From contig JADFHH010000112.1 in the NCBI GenBank assembly GCA_022567275.1, forward strand, positions 1-6,091: a DNA stretch of 6,091 nucleotides, written 5' to 3'. Of the stretch, positions 1-6,091 are shown piece by piece; position 1 is the first letter of the stretch; each line of letters begins with the position of its first letter. A program made the translations under genes and the position numbers. The notes beneath the pieces were generated by a model. It saw only the letters and a list, made by a program, of their open reading frames with translations, did not search any database and was not told the DNA's origin. The DNA comes from Pseudomonadota bacterium (GTDB lineage Bacteria > Pseudomonadota > Alphaproteobacteria > Rhizobiales > Methyloligellaceae).

Positions 1-696
1 CGCCATGAGAGTAGGGCCGTGATACCAGTGCATCTGTGCGCCAGGGTTGATGATATTGTCGCCCTGCGCCGCGCACACCGGGATAGCGACGTACTCTTCA
101 AACCCAAGCGGCTCCGTAAAGCTTGCGAAATCCGCCGCGATCTCGTCGAAACGCTGTTGCGAATAGCCCACCAGATCCATCTTGTTGACGGCGAGGGCAA
201 GTTTGCGGATGCCCAGCAAATTCACGATACAGCAATGCCGCCGCGTCTGGGTCAGCAGCCCTTTGCGTGCATCGACCAGCAGAACCGCGAAATCGCAGTT
301 CGACGCTCCGGTCGCCATATTGCGGGTGTATTGCTCATGGCCCGGCGTATCGGCGACGATGAATTTACGTTTTGGACTGGAAAAATAGCGATAGGCGACA
401 TCGATGGTGATGCCCTGCTCGCGCTCCGCCTGGAGCCCGTCCAAAAGCATGGCCAGATCAAGTTCGCCTGACCCGCCCTTGCCCTTATTGGAGCCGGGAT
501 CAATGGCCGCAAGCTGATCGTCATAGACGCATTTGGAATCATACAACAGCCGGCCGATAAGCGTGCTCTTGCCGTCATCGACGCTGCCGCAGGTGAGAAA
601 GCGCAGCAAATCCTTGTTCGCTTCATCGCCGAGCATTGCTTCAATAGCTTTGCCGTCCGGCCCCTGCTCGCGCTGAACCACGGTGAGACGCGCCAT
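1..696 (-). CDS. cysN: Sulfate adenylyltransferase subunit 1, GTPase CysN (5' part; runs off left edge)
   Basis: This is the regulatory GTPase subunit of ATP sulfurylase. With CysD it makes adenosine 5'-phosphosulfate from sulfate and ATP in the cytoplasm, GTP hydrolysis driving the reaction. I read 232 codons with no stop from the ATG at 696-694 to base 1. The translation factor-type GTPase motifs are intact: P-loop GSVDDGKST at residues 37-45, switch I region GITIDVAYR from residue 95, G3 motif DTPGHEQ from 116, and G4 motif NKMD at 171-174. The start is well fixed: it overlaps the cysD stop as TGATG and has a purine-rich AGAGGG nine bases upstream. The C-terminus lies outside the window, so it cannot be said whether this is plain CysN or the CysNC fusion with APS kinase that many alphaproteobacteria carry. 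The family assignment is very secure. Confidence 0.95.
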   Translation of the reverse strand, partial: MARLTVVQREQGPDGKAIEAMLGDEANKDLLRFLTCGSVDDGKSTLIGRLLYDSKCVYDDQLAAIDPGSNKGKGGSGELDLAMLLDGLQAEREQGITIDVAYRYFSSPKRKFIVADTPGHEQYTRNMATGASNCDFAVLLVDARKGLLTQTRRHCCIVNLLGIRKLALAVNKMDLVGYSQQRFDEIAADFASFTEPLGFEEYVAIPVCAAQGDNIINPGAQMHWYHGPTLMA

Positions 697-1604
697 CAGA
701 AATAGCCCTCTTGTTTCTTGCGCTCCATGGAGCCGGCCTGATCGTGATCGATGACCCGGCCCTGGCGTTCCGACAGCCGGGAAACCATCAATTCGCCGAT
801 GATGCCGGGAAGCGTGGTTGCGTCCGATTCCATCGCCCCGGTCAACGGATAACAGCCGAGCGTGCGAAAGCGAACCATGCGTATTTCCGGCTTCTCGCCC
901 GCATCCAGCGGCAAACGCTCATCATCCACCATGATCAGCACGCCGTCGCGCTCCACCACCGGGCGCGGAGCGGCGAAATAGAGCGGAACAACGGGAATGT
1001 CTTCGAGATAGATGTAACTCCAGACATCGAGTTCGGTCCAGTTCGATAGCGGGAACACACGAATGCTCTCGCCCTTGCGGATACGCGTATTATAGGTGCG
1101 CCAAAGTTCCGGGCGCTGGTTTTTAGGATCCCAGCCGTGCGATGCGTTGCGGAACGAAAATACACGTTCTTTCGCCCGCGAGCCTTCTTCATCGCGCCGC
1201 GCGCCGCCGAAAGCCGCGTCGAAACCGTGTGCATCGAGCGCCTGTTTCAGCGCTTGCGTTTTCATTACATCGGTATAATGCGAACTGCCATGGGTAAACG
1301 GGTTGATATTCCCGGCCCTGCCCTCCTCGTTGATATGGACAATCAGCTCAAGCCCCAGCTGCTTCACCGTATCATCGCGGAATGAAATCATTTCCTTGAA
1401 TTTCCATGTCGTGTCCACATGCAGCAGGGGAAAAGGCGGTTTGGCCGGAAAGAACGCCTTCATGGCGAGATGCAGCATCACGGCTGAATCCTTGCCGATG
1501 GAATATAACATCACCGGCTTGGCGAACTCGGCCGCGACTTCGCGCATGATATGAATGCTCTCGGCTTCAAGCTGCCGGAGATAGCTGGAGGCTGCTGCTT
1601 TCAT
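696..1604 (-). CDS. cysD: Sulfate adenylyltransferase subunit 2, CysD
   Basis: This is the catalytic small subunit of ATP sulfurylase (sulfate + ATP to APS + pyrophosphate), a PP-loop ATP pyrophosphatase of the PAPS reductase/CysD fold, acting in the cytoplasm with CysN. The 302-residue length equals that of E. coli CysD as I recall it. Family hallmarks are the N-terminal LRQLEAESIHI block, the PP-loop SIGKDS at residues 35-40, the FGGARRDEEGSRAKER block near 131-146, the WDPKNQRPELW block, FPLSNWTELDVW, FRTLGCYPLTGA, and the ending RQGRVIDHDQAGSM followed by the terminal KKQEGYF. The ATG at 1604 is the only start that keeps the whole conserved N-terminus, but no convincing Shine-Dalgarno precedes it. 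It lies only 15 bases after the pssA stop and overlaps cysN by one base, so it is probably read through from the lipid genes or coupled to pssA translation. No cysH or cysG is next to it in the window. Confidence 0.97.
   Translation of the reverse strand: MKAAASSYLRQLEAESIHIMREVAAEFAKPVMLYSIGKDSAVMLHLAMKAFFPAKPPFPLLHVDTTWKFKEMISFRDDTVKQLGLELIVHINEEGRAGNINPFTHGSSHYTDVMKTQALKQALDAHGFDAAFGGARRDEEGSRAKERVFSFRNASHGWDPKNQRPELWRTYNTRIRKGESIRVFPLSNWTELDVWSYIYLEDIPVVPLYFAAPRPVVERDGVLIMVDDERLPLDAGEKPEIRMVRFRTLGCYPLTGAMESDATTLPGIIGELMVSRLSERQGRVIDHDQAGSMERKKQEGYF
706..711 (-). promoter_or_regulatory. Ribosome binding site for cysN inside the cysD 3' end
   Basis: On the minus strand the sequence reads AGAGGG, nine bases before the cysN ATG. 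It lies within the codons for the conserved CysD C-terminal QEGYF. Together with the TGATG stop/start overlap it suggests translational coupling of the two subunits, which are needed in equal amounts. Confidence 0.6.
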
Positions 1605-1619
1605 GACGCGAATAACCAG

Positions 1620-2525
1620 TCAAACCGATGGACGCTGGTCTGCGTCAGGTTGCTCTTTCTTGCGCGTGCGCGAGCCATTTTGCGCCTGCGCGCTTTGTTT
1701 GGCCTGTGCCGCGCGTTTGCGGTAACTCACGAAGCTGAACGGGATGACGGCGAGATAGGCGAGCGAGCCCAGGGTGAGCGTCATATAGGGGTATGTCAAC
1801 AACACCGCCACGAACAGAACGGCCAGAATGAAAACCGGCAGCACATATTCGCGCGCGACGCGTTGACCGATGAGCTTGCCGGAAAAGGTGGGCACGAAGC
1901 TTACGGTCAGGAAGGCGATGGCCAAGGTGTAGCCGAGCACGAACGGCGATGCATTGGCAATGCCGGGAGGTATCCCGATACCCTCCAGATATAGCGGGAG
2001 CAGCACCAGCAAAGCGCCGGCGGGCGCGGGAACGCCAACGAAATACTCGCTCTTCCACGCTGGTTGATCGGGCGCGTCCAGGGAGACATTGAAGCGCGCC
2101 AGCCGCAACGCCATGCACAGTGCGAACGCCAGCACGACAAGCCAGCCTATGGAGCGCAGTCCGCCGAGCGCCCAGGTGAAGATGATAATTGCCGGAGCGA
2201 CGCCGAAATTGACGAAATCGGCGAGCGAATCCAACTCCGCTCCGAAACGCGAAGCTGCCTTGAGCAGCCGTGCTATCCGGCCATCGATTGCATCGAGAAC
2301 GGCGGCCAGGACAATCGCCCCGATCGCGATATCGTAGCGATGCTCGATGGCCATGCGGATGGCGGTGAGCCCGGCGCACAGTGCCAGCAGCGTGAACATG
2401 GAAGGAATGAGAATACGGATAGGCACTTCACGGCCGCGAAAACCGATGGAGCGCCGCCGCTTTGGCCGCGCCTTTTCCGGGTGCGCCGTTTCTTCGGGTT
2501 CGAATGGCGGAAATACATGGCTCAT
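1620..2525 (-). CDS. pssA: CDP-diacylglycerol--serine O-phosphatidyltransferase (phosphatidylserine synthase, type II)
   Basis: This integral inner-membrane enzyme transfers the phosphatidyl group of CDP-diacylglycerol to L-serine, giving phosphatidylserine and CMP, the committed step to phosphatidylethanolamine. The CDP-alcohol phosphotransferase signature is complete: D78, D81-G82, A85-R86, eight residues, G95, D99 and D103. The PssA-typical YFVGVPAPAGA segment follows at about 161-171. Hydrophobic segments lie near residues 37-55, 64-80, 107-139, 169-182, 192-212 and 227-266. The protein opens with a basic, proline-rich cytosolic stretch of about 30 residues and ends in a charged Gln/Lys/Arg-rich tail of about 35 residues. 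I chose the ATG at 2525 (301 residues) because an AGGA lies eight bases upstream; the reading frame stays open to an ATG at 2612, but that would overlap psd by 77 bases and add residues with no family resemblance. The gene follows psd by 10 bases, and its product is Psd's substrate. Confidence 0.95.
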   Translation of the reverse strand: MSHVFPPFEPEETAHPEKARPKRRRSIGFRGREVPIRILIPSMFTLLALCAGLTAIRMAIEHRYDIAIGAIVLAAVLDAIDGRIARLLKAASRFGAELDSLADFVNFGVAPAIIIFTWALGGLRSIGWLVVLAFALCMALRLARFNVSLDAPDQPAWKSEYFVGVPAPAGALLVLLPLYLEGIGIPPGIANASPFVLGYTLAIAFLTVSFVPTFSGKLIGQRVAREYVLPVFILAVLFVAVLLTYPYMTLTLGSLAYLAVIPFSFVSYRKRAAQAKQSAQAQNGSRTRKKEQPDADQRPSV

Positions 2526-2533
2526 TTGCGAAA

Positions 2534-2537
2534 TCCT
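2534..2537 (-). promoter_or_regulatory. Ribosome binding site for pssA, overlapping the psd stop codon
   Basis: The minus strand reads TAGGATTTCGCAAATG: the TAG stop of psd supplies the first two bases of AGGA, which lies eight bases before the pssA ATG. This decides in favour of the start at 2525 and suggests that ribosomes finishing psd can restart on pssA. Confidence 0.6.
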
Positions 2538-3234
2538 AGGACCTACTCTTACCGGATCCGATTGAGGAAAGCACCGTCTCACCGCCAATGGCCGTCTGTC
2601 CAACCCTGACAATCGGCTTGACGCCCGGCGGGAGATAGATATCCGTCCGGCTGCCGAAGCGGATCAGGCCAAAGCGCTCACCTGTTGCAATGCTATCCCC
2701 CTGCTGAACAAAAGTCACGATACGCCGGGCGATAAGTCCGGCAATCTGGACGCAGCCGATTTTGGATCCGTCTTTGGTTTCGATGGTCAGGCATTGGCGT
2801 TCATTTTCGTCACTTGCCTTGTCGAGTTCGGCATTGAGGAATTTGCCTGGCACATAGACAATTTTCGTGATTTTTCCCGCAACGGGAGAGCGGTTGATAT
2901 GCACGTCGAACACCGACAGAAAAATCGAAATGCGTGTGCGTTTGGCGTTATCCAGGTCGAGTTCGTTCGGCGGCACGACGTCCTCGATGGCGCTGATACG
3001 TCCATCGGCCGGCGCAACAATGATACCCTTGTCCTTCGGGGGAAAGCGTTCGGGATCGCGAAAGAAATAAGCGCACCATAGCGTCGCGACCGCCCCCAGC
3101 CCGCCGAGCGGCGCCGACAGCAACGACGCCACCAGTGCCGCCACGGCGAAACCGGCGACAAATTTGTAGCCATCCTTGTGGATCGGAACGAAGAATGCGG
3201 TGATTGAGTCCACCAGGGTGTGATTTTCCTTCAA
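2536..3234 (-). CDS. psd: Phosphatidylserine decarboxylase proenzyme (short alphaproteobacterial type), TTG start
   Basis: Psd decarboxylates phosphatidylserine to phosphatidylethanolamine at the inner membrane. The proenzyme cuts itself at a Gly-Ser bond, and the new N-terminal Ser of the alpha chain becomes the pyruvoyl cofactor. With the TTG start at 3234 the protein has 232 residues, a usual size for the short form in Rhizobiales. An N-terminal membrane region (about 26-58) ends in WCAYFFRDPER; next come APADG with likely catalytic D77, SVFDVHINRSP with H112, NAELDKASDENER near 134-146, IAGLIARRIV, and the cleavage site ERFGLIRFGS with the cut expected between G194 and S195. The alpha chain would be the last 38 residues. 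The start is inferred from AGGGAG six bases before the TTG and from homology beginning at HTLVDS. An upstream in-frame ATG at 3381 would add 49 unconserved residues inside the ABC gene and is unlikely. Confidence 0.94.
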   Translation of the reverse strand: MKENHTLVDSITAFFVPIHKDGYKFVAGFAVAALVASLLSAPLGGLGAVATLWCAYFFRDPERFPPKDKGIIVAPADGRISAIEDVVPPNELDLDNAKRTRISIFLSVFDVHINRSPVAGKITKIVYVPGKFLNAELDKASDENERQCLTIETKDGSKIGCVQIAGLIARRIVTFVQQGDSIATGERFGLIRFGSRTDIYLPPGVKPIVRVGQTAIGGETVLSSIGSGKSRS

Positions 3235-3240
3235 GTCCAG

Positions 3241-3246
3241 CTCCCT
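3241..3246 (-). promoter_or_regulatory. Strong ribosome binding site for the TTG start of psd
   Basis: The minus strand reads TAGGGAGCTGGACTTG. AGGGAG begins inside the TAG stop of the ABC transporter gene and lies six bases before the TTG at 3234-3232. No ATG or GTG in frame is placed to use it, so it is the main evidence for the non-ATG start of psd. Confidence 0.65.
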
Positions 3247-5182
3247 ATTCGACGGCTTCCACACCGCGCGCATGTCTTGGCTCAGAGTCGCGCGGCTCGT
3301 CATGTTCCAGCGCAGTGGCCAGCTTTTCGCGGGCCTCGTCCGCCTCTCGCTGACGATTCCACATTCCGGCGTACAGGCCATCCAGCTCTAACAGCGAAGC
3401 ATGGGTACCCTGTTCGACGATGCGCCCTTTTTCAAGCACTATGATATTGTCCGCATGAACCACGGTTGACAGGCGGTGGGCAATAACAAGGGTCGTGCGA
3501 TCCTTTGCCACCCGCTCCAGCGAGGCCTGTATCTCCTTCTCGGTATAGCTGTCGAGCGCGGAGGTGGCCTCGTCCAGCATCAGGATCGGCGGTGATTTCA
3601 GAATCGTCCGGGCAATGGCGACGCGCTGTTTCTCGCCGCCGGAGAGTTTCAGGCCACGCTCGCCAACCATGGTTTCATATTGCTCCGGCAACTCCATGAT
3701 GAAGTCGTGTATCTGCGCCAGCTTCGCCGCATCGCGCAGTTCTTCCTGCGATGCGTCCGGCGCGCCATACTGGATATTATAGGCGATGGTGTCGTTGAAC
3801 AGTACCGTGTCCTGCGGCACCATGCCGATAGCGGCACGTAACGACTGCTGTGTCACATCGCGTAAATCCTGGCCATCGATCAGAACCGCGCCAGAGCTGA
3901 CATCGTAGAAACGAAACAGGATGCGCGAGATTGTCGATTTGCCACCCCCTGAGGGTCCGACAATGGCGACCATTTTTCCCGCCGGCACGTCAAAGCTGAC
4001 ATCCTTGAGGATCTGGCGCTCCGGATCATAGGAAAAGGACACGTTTTTGAACTCAAGATGGGCCTTCGACACCTTGAGCGGTTTCGCATCCGGGGAATCG
4101 AGAATCTCCGGCTGCTGCCCAAGCAGCGCGAACATGGTTTCGAGATCCACCAGTCCCTGTTTGATCTCGCGGTAAACCATACCCATGAAATTCAACGGCT
4201 GAAACAGCTGAATCAACAACGCATTGACCATGACGAAATCGCCGATGGTCAATTCACCCGCGACAACGCCCTGGGCGGCCAGATACATACACACCGTGAG
4301 CCCGGTGAAAAAGATCAGCGCCTGACCGGCATTGAGAACGCCCAGCGAATAGAATGTCCTGACGGCGGCATCTTCATATTTCGCCATCGCGGAGTCGTAG
4401 CGCCGCAACTCCAGACCCTCATTGCCGAAATATTTGACCGTCTCGTAATTGAGCAGGCTGTCGACCGCCTTCGAGCTGGCGTCGGTGTCGGCGTCATTCC
4501 AGTCGCGCCTGATCGCGATCCGCCATTCGCTCGCCTGGAAGGTGAACCAGATATAGAGAACCAGCGTTACTCCTATGATGATCAGAAAATCCCAGCCGAA
4601 AAACCACGACACCATGCCTGCGATCATGCCGACCTCGACTATGGTCGGAATGGTGTTCAGGATGGCCATGCGGATGATCAGTTCAACCGCCTTGATGCCG
4701 CGGTCGATGACCCGGCTCAAGCCACCGGTCCGGCGCTCGAGATGAAACCGCAAGGAGAGGTGGTGAAGCTGCTGAAAAGTCCGGTTGGCGAGCGCGCGCA
4801 CTGCGTTCTGGCCGACCTTGACGAAAAACACATCGCGTATTTGCGCGAAGGCGACCATCATCACCCGCCCCATGCCATAAGCAATAATCATCATCGCCGG
4901 GATGGCCGCGAGTGAAAGCGGCGACAACGCGACGGCTTGCGTCCCCGTGGCGTTATCGGTCAGCCAGTCGACGGCGATCTTGTAGGCGAGCGGCACCGCG
5001 ACGGTGACGATTTTCGATACGATCAAAGCCAGGAAGGCAAGCACCACGCGCAGCTTCAGATCCGGGCGATCTGCAAGCCAGACAAACGGAAACAGCGCGC
5101 GCAGCACGTCGAGATGCCCGGCGCGCGCGGATAACACATCCGCCTGCGTGCTGCTTTCGTCCTGTTCGGCCATGATCCTCAT
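3245..5182 (-). CDS. Atm1/HMT1-family ABC transporter, fused permease and ATPase half-transporter
   Basis: This is a homodimer-forming type IV ABC exporter of the Atm1/ABCB7/ABCB6/HMT1 group. Members move glutathione-linked sulfur, persulfide or metal conjugates out of the cytoplasm or mitochondrial matrix; the bacterial proteins are tied to heavy-metal and glutathione-conjugate export. The substrate here is inferred from family only. The transmembrane domain covers about residues 45-345. It includes the subgroup mark DSLLNYETVKYFGNE (241-255) and QLFQPLNFMGMVYREIKQ (325-342), regions that line the glutathione site in solved Atm1 structures. The nucleotide-binding domain has Walker A GPSGGGKST (409-417), Q-loop Q457, signature LSGGE (513-517), Walker B ILMLDEA (533-539), SALD and switch H569, all intact. 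A charged tail follows residue 608. Starts at 5182 or 5173 (residue 4) are both possible, and neither has an ideal ribosome site. It is the first gene of the minus-strand cluster, 10 bases before psd. Confidence 0.93.
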   Translation of the reverse strand: MRIMAEQDESSTQADVLSARAGHLDVLRALFPFVWLADRPDLKLRVVLAFLALIVSKIVTVAVPLAYKIAVDWLTDNATGTQAVALSPLSLAAIPAMMIIAYGMGRVMMVAFAQIRDVFFVKVGQNAVRALANRTFQQLHHLSLRFHLERRTGGLSRVIDRGIKAVELIIRMAILNTIPTIVEVGMIAGMVSWFFGWDFLIIIGVTLVLYIWFTFQASEWRIAIRRDWNDADTDASSKAVDSLLNYETVKYFGNEGLELRRYDSAMAKYEDAAVRTFYSLGVLNAGQALIFFTGLTVCMYLAAQGVVAGELTIGDFVMVNALLIQLFQPLNFMGMVYREIKQGLVDLETMFALLGQQPEILDSPDAKPLKVSKAHLEFKNVSFSYDPERQILKDVSFDVPAGKMVAIVGPSGGGKSTISRILFRFYDVSSGAVLIDGQDLRDVTQQSLRAAIGMVPQDTVLFNDTIAYNIQYGAPDASQEELRDAAKLAQIHDFIMELPEQYETMVGERGLKLSGGEKQRVAIARTILKSPPILMLDEATSALDSYTEKEIQASLERVAKDRTTLVIAHRLSTVVHADNIIVLEKGRIVEQGTHASLLELDGLYAGMWNRQREADEAREKLATALEHDEPRDSEPRHARGVEAVE

Positions 5183-5308
5183 TCGTGCGGCTTGTTAAGT
5201 GTGGCGCAAACTACTCTGCGGCAGCGCGATGAACAACGCCAACCGCCGGTAAATAGCAAGGCCGCGCGAAAGCTTGACCCTGCCCGGAGCGCTGTGCCAG
5301 ATGCGCCA
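5183..5308. promoter_or_regulatory. Divergent intergenic region between the ABC transporter and LOG genes
   Basis: This is the only sizeable non-coding gap, about 126 bases between two divergent starts, so promoters for both directions should lie here. The best minus-strand candidate is TTGTTC (5236-5231), a 17-base spacer and TAGTTT (5213-5208), which would give a leader of about 20 bases to the ABC start. Each box matches the sigma-70 consensus at only half its positions. For the plus strand, TTGACC at 5274-5279 resembles a -35 box, but no acceptable -10 box follows. The location is supported by gene layout; the exact boxes are weak guesses. Confidence 0.35.
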
Positions 5309-5911
5309 ATGCAAATACCGGTCAAAAACATCTGTGTCTATTGCGGCACCGGCCCCGGCCGCAACCCGGCCTATGCGCAAGCCGCGCGCACGCTCGGGCG
5401 CACCATGGCTCAGGCCGATATCGGCCTCGTATATGGCGGTGGCGGCTCAGGATTGATGGGCGAAATTGCCCGCGCCGCGCTTGCGCATGGCGGCCATGTA
5501 ACGGGCGTCATTCCGGAGTTTCTGAACAAGCGGGTGAAGATTCTCATGGAGGTCCAGGACCTCATCGTCACCCAATCGATGCATGAGCGCAAGCAAATCA
5601 TGTTTGAAAAATCCGATGCTTTCGTGGCGCTTCCCGGCGGGCTGGGAACCTTGGAGGAGTTGATGGAACAGCTCACCTGGTCACAGCTTGGCCAGAATTC
5701 AAAACCCATCATTCTTGCCGACATTGACGGCTTCTGGACGCCACTCCTGTCGCTGTTCGACCATATGCGCGGCGAGGCTTTCGTGCGCCCCGGGCTCGAA
5801 GTCGAACTGACCTCGGTTAAACGCGCGGATGATATTGTGCCTGTGATTCAAGAGCTTGCCGTCAAGCGCAAAGAATCTGACAAAGACTCCGCACTCCCCG
5901 AGAAATTCTAA
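5309..5911 (+). CDS. LOG-family (TIGR00730) Rossmann-fold protein, putative nucleoside 5'-monophosphate phosphoribohydrolase
   Basis: The family is named for plant LONELY GUY, which cleaves cytokinin riboside 5'-monophosphates to the free base and ribose 5-phosphate; many bacterial members are still labelled lysine decarboxylase although they lack that activity. Residues below are numbered from the ATG at 5309 (200 residues, a normal family length). The protein begins with KNICVYCGTGPGRNP, then YGGGGSGLMGEIA (42-54), GVIPEFL (66-72), the MHERK motif with R94, and the diagnostic P109-GGLGTLEEL, which holds the catalytic/phosphate-binding Gly and Glu residues. The in-frame GTG at 5294 is an alternative start, with GGAG four bases upstream; the frame stays open to a TTG at 5192, but that N-terminus has no family likeness. 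The gene diverges from the ABC transporter and its stop overlaps the opposing cimA stop. The actual substrate in this organism is unknown. Confidence 0.9.
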   Translation: MQIPVKNICVYCGTGPGRNPAYAQAARTLGRTMAQADIGLVYGGGGSGLMGEIARAALAHGGHVTGVIPEFLNKRVKILMEVQDLIVTQSMHERKQIMFEKSDAFVALPGGLGTLEELMEQLTWSQLGQNSKPIILADIDGFWTPLLSLFDHMRGEAFVRPGLEVELTSVKRADDIVPVIQELAVKRKESDKDSALPEKF

Positions 5912-6091
5912 GGCGCCGGCGCGCCGTCGCGGATGAGCTTGTAGTTGATGGAGTCGAGCAGGGCCTCGAACGAGGCGTCGACAATGTTGGGCGAGACGCC
6001 CACCGTGAACCAGCCGTTACCCTTGCCGTCGCGGCTTTCCACCAGCACCCGCGTCACCGCATCGGTGCCGCCGGTGAGAATGCGCACCTTG
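5908..6091 (-). CDS. cimA: Citramalate synthase C-terminal end (runs off right edge)
   Basis: Only the last 60 codons and the TAG stop (5910-5908) are in the window. The fragment begins KVRILTGGTDAVTRVLVES, continues with GNGWFTVGVSPNIVDASFEA, and ends LLDSINYKLIRDGAPAP. It matches the LeuA-type C-terminal dimerisation/allosteric domain, in the form found in (R)-citramalate synthases (TIGR00977 group): conserved GT.A.TRVL(V/I)ES, W.TVGVSPNI(V/I)DASF.AL.DSI.YKL. These enzymes condense pyruvate and acetyl-CoA to citramalate, feeding isoleucine synthesis without threonine, with isoleucine feedback acting through this domain. A 2-isopropylmalate synthase or other LeuA-like acyltransferase remains possible because the catalytic TIM barrel lies outside the window. 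The gene is convergent with the LOG gene, and the two coding regions overlap by four bases. Confidence 0.82.
   Translation of the reverse strand, partial: KVRILTGGTDAVTRVLVESRDGKGNGWFTVGVSPNIVDASFEALLDSINYKLIRDGAPAP

Noticed and set aside
19..471. Plus-strand open frame of 150 codons opposite cysN
   Set aside because: The minus strand here encodes intact CysN GTPase motifs; the plus frame is the mirror of that codon pattern and shows no domain.
1595..1623. TTGACT on the minus strand at the pssA stop as a -35 box for a cysD promoter
   Set aside because: The position 17 bases downstream reads AAGCAG, unlike any -10 box, and already lies inside cysD.
2064..2609. Plus-strand open frame of 181 codons opposite pssA
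   Set aside because: pssA has its full CDP-alcohol phosphotransferase signature on the other strand; the plus product is a charged string without any family likeness.
2526..2612. Longer pssA form starting at the ATG at 2612
   Set aside because: It would overlap psd by 77 bases, has no family-like N-terminus, and lacks the well-placed AGGA seen before 2525.
4058..4915. Long plus-strand open frame of 285 codons opposite the ABC transporter
   Set aside because: It is antisense to strongly conserved ABC transporter coding sequence, its product is a low-complexity His/Asp/Arg/Gln-rich string with no recognisable domain, and such frames are common opposite GC-rich genes.
5912..5925. GC hairpin GGCGC-CGGC-GCGCC as a terminator after the LOG gene
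   Set aside because: Stem of only five pairs, no T-run following on the plus strand and only a broken T-rich stretch on the minus side; it also lies in cimA coding sequence where such GC repeats arise by chance.

Overview
The window looks like ordinary chromosomal housekeeping DNA from a GC-rich Gram-negative bacterium, most likely an alphaproteobacterium. The pointers are the short, Rhizobiales-like phosphatidylserine decarboxylase followed directly by a type II (CDP-alcohol phosphotransferase) PssA, an Atm1/HMT1-type ABC half-transporter just upstream of them, and the general codon use. No RNA gene, mobile element, CRISPR array or long repeat was seen, and almost every base is coding.

Layout from right to left on the minus strand: an Atm1-family ABC exporter (5182-3245), psd (3234-2536), pssA (2525-1620), cysD (1604-696) and the 5' part of cysN (696 to the left edge). 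These five genes are very tightly packed, with gaps of 10, 10 and 15 bases and then a one-base TGATG overlap, so they could form one transcription unit. Divergently, on the plus strand, lies a LOG-type (TIGR00730) Rossmann-fold lysine-decarboxylase-like gene (about 5309-5911). It converges on the 3' end of a citramalate-synthase-like gene (cimA, minus strand, 5908 to the right edge), and the two stop codons overlap.

Function: PssA makes phosphatidylserine from CDP-diacylglycerol and serine, and Psd decarboxylates it to phosphatidylethanolamine, so these two genes hold the PE branch of membrane lipid synthesis. CysD and CysN form ATP sulfurylase, the first step of sulfate activation. The ABC protein belongs to the family that moves glutathione-linked sulfur or metal species across membranes. 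CimA makes citramalate for a threonine-independent route to isoleucine, and LOG proteins hydrolyse nucleoside 5'-monophosphates, classically cytokinin ribotides.

The points most worth a second look are translational: psd almost certainly starts at a TTG, and at both the ABC/psd and psd/pssA junctions the upstream TAG stop is built into the downstream Shine-Dalgarno sequence. The other is the attachment of cysDN to a phospholipid operon. I found no evidence of an undescribed biological system here.
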